The notes beneath the pieces are model-generated. The model had not been told where the DNA came from and ran no database searches. It saw only the letters and a program-made list of their open reading frames with translations. The position numbers were made by a program, and so were the translations under genes. Below are positions 60,004-64,000 of a stretch of DNA of 64,000 nt, piece after piece (the first letter of the stretch is position 1; each line of letters starts with the position of its first letter). Origin of the DNA: an uncultured Candidatus Melainabacteria bacterium (GTDB taxonomy: Bacteria > Cyanobacteriota > Vampirovibrionia > Gastranaerophilales > Gastranaerophilaceae); NCBI GenBank assembly GCA_947525005.1, contig CANNUY010000011.1, positions 1-64,000 on the forward strand. The letters run 5' to 3'.

Positions 60004-61875
60004 CTACATATATCTAGATTCTCGATTTGAGAGTTTGTCACGAACAGAGTTGTCTGCACCATCTGATACAAGTCTTGACCAGTCTTTTTTAATTTTTCCC
60101 TCAGGCATATCTTTAACTGTATTTGCAATAGTTCCTCTAACCATATTATCTGCACCATCTAACAATCTTGGTATCCAATCTTCTGATTGCTTATATCCTG
60201 GAATAGAAGTTAAATTCTCGGCTAAGAATTCCTTAGCAACCTTATCTTTTGAGTCAAGTAATCTATCGTATAATGGCGCTTTCAACTCATCATTTATAAA
60301 TGGTACGACTTCACACATGCCTGTTGTAACTTGTTCATTATCACAATCTAATAATTTATCTATCCATTTTTGTTGAAGTTTTTTATCATCATTCAACAAA
60401 TCAATTGATCTTGCTAATGTTGTATTAACCATATCATCATTTTTAGAAAAGAATTTTTCAAAATACTCATCATAATGACTACTACCCATATATTTCATTG
60501 AATTTATCAATGCAACACTTGCATAAGGATCTGCATTATCACTAAATGTTTGATAAATATGAACTCGATTTGGCATATTTTTATAATATTGATTAATATT
60601 TCTTGCAAGATATTTTATTGTTGCAGAATGTTTTGTATCGGTTTGTTCTTCAAAGAACTGATGACGTAGTTTATCAGGAATATCTTTTATTTCTTTTGCA
60701 ATTGTTTCTTGAGTTTTAACATCATCAACATTTGTTACGAGTTTTTCTGTTAAATCATCTAATTCTGGAGTTTTTTCAAAGTTCTTTATATTTTGAATTA
60801 ACGCAATATTAACCCTATGACTATTTAAGTCATAACATTTTTGATACAATTCAGGCTGGATTTCGTTTGGCATATATTTAACACCGTGAACAAGACCAAT
60901 GGCCTTATCTTTAAAATCATCGGAACCATCGTTCTTAGAAATTATATCGTTAAAAATTTTAACCTTTTTCTCAGGAGTTTCAGCGTACTTAATAGCAGAA
61001 TGAACATCTTGTGCTAACTTGTTACCAACGAGGTTAGAAACAGTTTCTATTCCCCCGAAATCACAAATATAACCATTAATTCTGTTTTTAGGAAAATCAT
61101 CACCATAACCAACACCAATATCGCTTAAATCTAATTTGTCTTTTGGTTTTTCAATATTTGGTGGTAAATAATCTACAACCATTAAACCGTGTTTTGTATC
61201 ACCATAATAATATTTTACAAACTCTGATTTATCACCTGCATAATTCTTTACATACTCAGCAAGGTTTTGTTCTGTATGGTTTCCGTGGTTTTGGAGATAA
61301 TTATTATCACGTTTAAATAATTTAGCTACAACACCTTTATTTTCATCTTTTCCTATACTAATTTTGTATGCCCAAGCTTGAAATCCATGCCCAATATATT
61401 TTACTGATAAAGGAGTTTTTTCATCAATAATGCCGTTCTTAGTAAATAATTTCGTTAAATCGTCATTTAATCTATCAACATCTGAAAATTTTCTTTCTTT
61501 TTCAAAACATTCACCAAATTCTGTGATAAAACTATCCTTATCAAATTTTTCAGGATTTTCTATTCTGTTAAGCCATTCTTCTGGCAAACCTCGTCCTTCA
61601 GTTATACCACTAGCATTTTTGTGGATATTAGATAATTCTGTAACATTACGTTTTGAATAAATACGTTTTCCCATATCCTCTGTATATTCAGAAATAGCAT
61701 TCCAATCCAATTTTCCTTTAAAATTGATTTTAGCCAAATAATTTGGAGCTATTGAAGGAATACTATAGTTATTATTTATAGGGTTTGTTATATTATCATT
61801 TTTCGATTGATTTAGAGGATTGCTTTTTAATGGAACTACATTATTTGTGTACAATCCAGCGTTAATTATGTTCAT
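60004..61875 (-). CDS. Orphan FKG protein: kinase-like fold plus HEAT-like repeats
   Basis: The first 50 residues are Asn/Pro/Ile-rich, ending in INFKG (50-54). Residues 158-275 resemble a protein-kinase-like fold: YIGHGFQAWAY (glycine loop, 160-170), VVAKLF with Lys185, a helix with Glu207, the hinge-like MVVDYLPP and CDFGG (271-275, DFG). The usual HRD/HGD catalytic loop is not seen; DIGVGYGDDFPKNRI stands there, so it may be a pseudokinase or a distant atypical kinase. From about 340 to 615, at least six helical repeats of some 35-40 residues (for example VNTTLARSIDLLNDDKK) look HEAT-like. No signal peptide. Function unknown. Confidence 0.6.
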   Translation of the reverse strand: MNIINAGLYTNNVVPLKSNPLNQSKNDNITNPINNNYSIPSIAPNYLAKINFKGKLDWNAISEYTEDMGKRIYSKRNVTELSNIHKNASGITEGRGLPEEWLNRIENPEKFDKDSFITEFGECFEKERKFSDVDRLNDDLTKLFTKNGIIDEKTPLSVKYIGHGFQAWAYKISIGKDENKGVVAKLFKRDNNYLQNHGNHTEQNLAEYVKNYAGDKSEFVKYYYGDTKHGLMVVDYLPPNIEKPKDKLDLSDIGVGYGDDFPKNRINGYICDFGGIETVSNLVGNKLAQDVHSAIKYAETPEKKVKIFNDIISKNDGSDDFKDKAIGLVHGVKYMPNEIQPELYQKCYDLNSHRVNIALIQNIKNFEKTPELDDLTEKLVTNVDDVKTQETIAKEIKDIPDKLRHQFFEEQTDTKHSATIKYLARNINQYYKNMPNRVHIYQTFSDNADPYASVALINSMKYMGSSHYDEYFEKFFSKNDDMVNTTLARSIDLLNDDKKLQQKWIDKLLDCDNEQVTTGMCEVVPFINDELKAPLYDRLLDSKDKVAKEFLAENLTSIPGYKQSEDWIPRLLDGADNMVRGTIANTVKDMPEGKIKKDWSRLVSDGADNSVRDKLSNRESRYM

Positions 61876-62017
61876 GATTATCCTTAAAATTTGTGATACT
61901 TGTTAATATTATAAAAAACGTAATAAAAAAACTTGCTAATAAAATAACTAACATGTAACAAAAAAATTATTCACAGACATTATATAAATATAAAAAGATT
62001 AAGTAGGAGTAATTTTA

Positions 62018-62407
62018 ATGGATATTAAAAAATTTAGCCCAATTGGATATACTGCAACCACTGAAAAAGGAAACAAATATAGAGCAACTACTGAAGCTGC
62101 AACAATGGGGTTATGTTCTGTCGGGTTAGGTTTATTACCATTTTATGCACCATTACTCGCTAGCCCCAAAGAAAGAGCTGAAGTAAAGAAAATTAAACCT
62201 ACTAAAATAATCCAAACTATTATGGAAGGCATCTCTGGTAAAAAGATGTCAACAAAAACTGCAACTGGCATATATCTAGGAATTGTAGCAGCTGATTTTC
62301 TTACAAGTGTTACATTGGGAAAATATATAGATGAAGAAGAAAATAAAAGAAGAGCTATGAGAGCTGATATTAAAGCTAGCAAGCAAGGACTTGATACAAA
62401 AGCATAG
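62018..62407 (+). CDS. Hypothetical membrane-associated protein, 129 aa
   Basis: Starts MDIKKFSPIGYTATTEKGNKY, then a hydrophobic helix (MGLCSVGLGLLPFYAPLLA, about 30-48), a Lys-rich loop, a second helix (GIYLGIVAADFLTSVTLG) and a charged tail EEENKRRAMRADIKASKQG. Similar layout to the 133-aa protein at 48458. TAGGAG precedes the ATG by 9 nt. Divergent from the kinase-like gene. Unknown role. Confidence 0.65.
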   Translation: MDIKKFSPIGYTATTEKGNKYRATTEAATMGLCSVGLGLLPFYAPLLASPKERAEVKKIKPTKIIQTIMEGISGKKMSTKTATGIYLGIVAADFLTSVTLGKYIDEEENKRRAMRADIKASKQGLDTKA

Positions 62408-62433
62408 ATAATTTTAATCAAATATCAAATATA

Positions 62434-62841
62434 TTAAAGATTCATTTTATCTTTCCATTCAGGTAAAACAGAATAAATCCAGTTTAGTTTAAGTACTTTA
62501 AAATTTTTTATTTGTTGTTTATATTTATTTGCAGTATTTGCAACACGTTGAATAAAATGCATTTTAGATTCTAAAAAAGGAACTTGTTTATATTCAGTTT
62601 TAAAATCTTTAATTCTATATGGAGAATATAGAGATGCATTGAGTTGCTTTCCATTCTTTGAGTCTAATAATATGTGAACAGAATTATCTTCTTGAGATTT
62701 TGCTATTTTAGATAAGTTATTCAATTGTTTGGGGTTCAAGGTTGTTAATAACTGTTTTTGCACCTTTGGATCCATAACATGTAACCCTTTGTATGCAGGT
62801 TGAAAATAATTGTTTGTTTGATTTATTTTTTGGATATTCAT
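62434..62841 (-). CDS. Small FKG-type orphan protein, 135 aa
   Basis: N-terminus MNIQKINQTNNYFQPAYKGLHV: Asn/Gln/Ile-rich and ending in YKG (17-19), the same layout as the FKG proteins at 8894 and 60004. The body is basic and helical (DPKVQKQLLTTLNPKQLNNLSKIA) with no known domain or membrane helix. No strong ribosome-binding site. Unknown role. Confidence 0.6.
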   Translation of the reverse strand: MNIQKINQTNNYFQPAYKGLHVMDPKVQKQLLTTLNPKQLNNLSKIAKSQEDNSVHILLDSKNGKQLNASLYSPYRIKDFKTEYKQVPFLESKMHFIQRVANTANKYKQQIKNFKVLKLNWIYSVLPEWKDKMNL

Positions 62842-62904
62842 AAAATGATTTTATATGAAAAGCTAAATATTTACAAACTCCATTCTTAATAAACACCAAA
62901 TTTA

Positions 62905-62932
62905 AGGGCTGTATTATTACAGCCCTCTTTTT
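62905..62932 (+). terminator. Intrinsic terminator-like hairpin
   Basis: AGGGCTGTA-TTAT-TACAGCCCT followed by CTTTTTT on the plus strand. It overlaps the 3' end of the minus-strand gene at 62917, for which it could also serve. Confidence 0.65.
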
Positions 62933-63321
62933 TGTTGTCTAAATTCTTTTAGTGCTTTTTCAAGAAATTCTTTCTCTTCTAATGTAACACGACGGAAAAA
63001 TACAACGGTTTCAGGCTTTATTTTGCCTATTTTTTTTCCTGCTTTACGTCCGCCACCTTTAGGGTTAAAGGTTTCTTTATATAATTGATACATTTTATCA
63101 TCAACACCATTAAAACCTTTCATAACATCTTTTAATGATATTTCAGGAAATACAGAACAGAACTTTGCACATGCTTCTTTTTTTAATTCAATAAGATCAT
63201 CTTCGGATAGTCCTTCAAGATTATAAAAAACGTTATATAACAACGCTTCACCTCTGTAAAATCCTATTTCTAAAACGTTATCTTCAGAAGTTGAATATCT
63301 TATACATATAGATAAATTCAT
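62917..63321 (-). CDS. Hypothetical protein, 134 aa
   Basis: Not recognised. Residues 1-85 alternate beta and acidic helix (VLEIGFYRGEALLYNVFYN, LSEDDLIELKKEACAKF). A basic linker GGGRKAGKKIGKIKP follows and the C-terminal TVVFFRRVTLEEKEFLEKALKEFRQQ is reminiscent of small ribbon-helix-helix-like DNA-binding or plasmid-control tails. An AAAGGTG ribosome-binding site is present. It is the last protein gene before the structured RNA region. Confidence 0.6.
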   Translation of the reverse strand: MNLSICIRYSTSEDNVLEIGFYRGEALLYNVFYNLEGLSEDDLIELKKEACAKFCSVFPEISLKDVMKGFNGVDDKMYQLYKETFNPKGGGRKAGKKIGKIKPETVVFFRRVTLEEKEFLEKALKEFRQQKRGL

Positions 63322-63398
63322 AAATACACCTTTCTGTTAAATTTTATTTCTAAACACTTGAAAATTTTGAGAAATAGATTAAAATAAGAATAAAATAA

Positions 63399-63915
63399 AG
63401 GGTGCGTTATACCCTTTGCCCAATCCTATTAGGATTTAAGGTTTAGAAGAACTGCTATGACTGCAATCATTTTAAGCAGTTCTTCAACGCTGATTTGAAT
63501 TATCATCAGAGCCTCATTTCGTTAACTTGATGAAAACTCAATTCGTTATGCCTTTATTACATAAAGGTTAAATTAAAATACAAATTGGGCAGAGGTAAGG
63601 ACTCCGTTTGCGTCGAGAAAAACAATTGCGGATTTTCGACTCTGCCGAACAAAACAATTAAGTATTGTTTTGTGAGAGGAGGTGAGGACAAAGTCCGAAA
63701 CCCGTAAGAGCGTAAAACACGGAATGAACGACTAAATTCGGTAGAATTTAAAAGTGAATATAGTGTTTAGCAAACCCGAATAATCCAAGACAAAGTATCA
63801 TTTTTCAGAAAGTAACTCCTTATGTTAGCAAATGGAGGGGAGAACCACCTCGGTGGTGAGAAAACACCTCTTGCCCTCTACAAACTAAAAAAGACTCCCT
63901 TTCGGAAGTCTTTTC
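63399..63915 (+). ncRNA. Candidate large structured RNA with its own terminator
   Basis: No credible ORF, but dense complementarity: AGGGT/ACCCT (63399-63415), AATCCT/AGGATT (63422-63436), AAGAACTGCT/AGCAGTTCTT (63447-63484), CCTTTA/TAAAGG (63551-63567), and TGCCCAAT (63417-63424) with ATTGGGCA (63584-63591). A second module: GGGCAGAGGT (63587-63596) with ACCTCTTGCCC (63866-63876), TAAGGA with TCCTTA (63816-63821), CAAAACAAT/ATTGTTTTG, GGACAAAGTCC, AAATTC/GAATTT, AAACAC/GTGTTT and ACCAC/GTGGT. It ends in AAAAGACT...AAGTCTTTT (63889-63914). The blocks near 63590 and 63805 faintly recall RNase P conserved regions I and V, but the match is imperfect. Class unknown; the 5' boundary could also be near 63584. 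Confidence 0.55.
63889..63914 (+). terminator. Intrinsic terminator between the two RNA copies
   Basis: AAAAGACT-CCCTTTCGG-AAGTCTTTT ending in a T-run, placed exactly at the end of the conserved helix of the first RNA copy. Confidence 0.8.
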
Positions 63916-63921
63916 TTAAAG

Positions 63922-64000
63922 ATTGGGCAGAGGTAAGGACTCCGTTTGCGCCGAGAAAAACAATTAAATATTGTTTTTCAGAAAGTAACTCCTTATGTTA
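63922..64000 (+). ncRNA. Second, compact copy of the structured RNA (cut by the window edge)
   Basis: ATTGGGCAGAGGTAAGGACTCCGTTTGCG is repeated from 63584 with a single T-to-C change soon after, then the sequence jumps to TTTTTCAGAAAGTAACTCCTTATGTTA, identical to 63801-63827. The roughly 170-nt insert of copy one is replaced by a perfect 9-bp hairpin AAAAACAAT-TAAAT-ATTGTTTTT. The two conserved blocks are thus retained and the middle is variable. The copy continues past the window. Confidence 0.6.

Noticed and set aside
62717..62899. 60-codon minus-strand frame
   Set aside because: Overlaps the better-supported FKG-type gene at 62434 in another frame and has no ribosome-binding site.
63399..63915. 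Assigning the structured RNA to RNase P RNA
   Set aside because: GGCAGAGGTAAGGACTCC and CAGAAAGTAACTCCTTA only loosely resemble conserved regions I and V; the expected GAGGAAAGTCC core and P4 bulge are absent, so the name is not justified without a covariance-model search.
63399..63915. Group II intron, suggested by GGTGCG near the start
   Set aside because: No domain V (GAGC...GTTC-type hairpin) and no reverse transcriptase in the window.
1..64000. tRNA, rRNA or tmRNA genes
   Set aside because: I looked for T-loop GTTCRA-containing cloverleaves and CCA-type ends and found none I could support; this visual search is not exhaustive.
1..64000. Insertion sequences or prophage
   Set aside because: No transposase, integrase, terminase or capsid-like protein is present. 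The CI-like repressor and lysozyme-like lipoprotein stand alone.

Overview
The window is an AT-rich, gene-dense bacterial chromosome segment. The best fit from sequence alone is a non-photosynthetic gut relative of the Cyanobacteria (Melainabacteria/Vampirovibrionia, order Gastranaerophilales). Evidence is (i) an anaerobe's stress set of rubrerythrin plus ferritin, (ii) a diderm envelope indicated by an AsmA/TamB-like protein and an LptF/LptG permease, (iii) meso-DAP enzymes, a GH57/DUF3536 glycosidase, FtsZ and SMC-ScpAB, and (iv) many orphan proteins whose Asn/Gln/Ile-rich N-termini run into an F/Y-K-G motif, a style I associate with Gastranaerophilales. The lineage call is inference; no rRNA or tRNA gene is visible here.

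Layout. 1-6.1 kb: repeat-rich spacer, a matrixin-like protease, ybaB-recR, a peptide ABC ATPase and an AsmA-like giant. 6.2-15 kb: accessory block with an M49-like peptidase, a polycysteine leader peptide with a terminator/antiterminator arrangement in front of an orphan FKG protein, GNAT, small orphan proteins, a cation-efflux carrier, a stand-alone LuxR HTH, a repressor lacking its catalytic serine and a receiver-only response regulator. 15-24 kb: hexapeptide acetyltransferase, lysozyme-like lipoprotein, meso-DAP dehydrogenase, acyltransferase-3, AlkA-like glycosylase, tandem repeat, ferritin-rubrerythrin operon, alanine symporter and a cloverleaf-shaped repeat. 24-31 kb: smc-scpA-scpB, a cysteine-cluster protein and ftsZ. 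31-46.6 kb: TPR protein, exported proteins, thioredoxin-CcdA pair, gltX, rpsF-ssb-rpsR, dapF, aroE, adk-map, VWA protein, rarA and pgk. 46.7-63.3 kb: papain/calpain-like protein, mtnA, lptF/G-type permease, a sigma-70 factor, isochorismatase-like hydrolase, mazG, GH57, DedA, a kinase-like/HEAT-like FKG protein and small orphans. 63.4-64 kb: no convincing ORF but dense complementary segments and a partial second copy, interpreted as a tandem family of structured RNAs.

Coherent units: SMC-ScpAB (chromosome condensation) next to FtsZ (division); Ddh and DapF (lysine/peptidoglycan DAP); ferritin plus rubrerythrin (iron and peroxide handling); membrane-tethered thioredoxin plus CcdA (reductant export); rpsF-ssb-rpsR; adk-map. 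The most unusual items are the Cys-Cys-Cys-Cys leader peptide attenuator at 8.7 kb, the structured RNA at the right end, and the FKG-tagged orphan protein set including a pseudokinase-like member.
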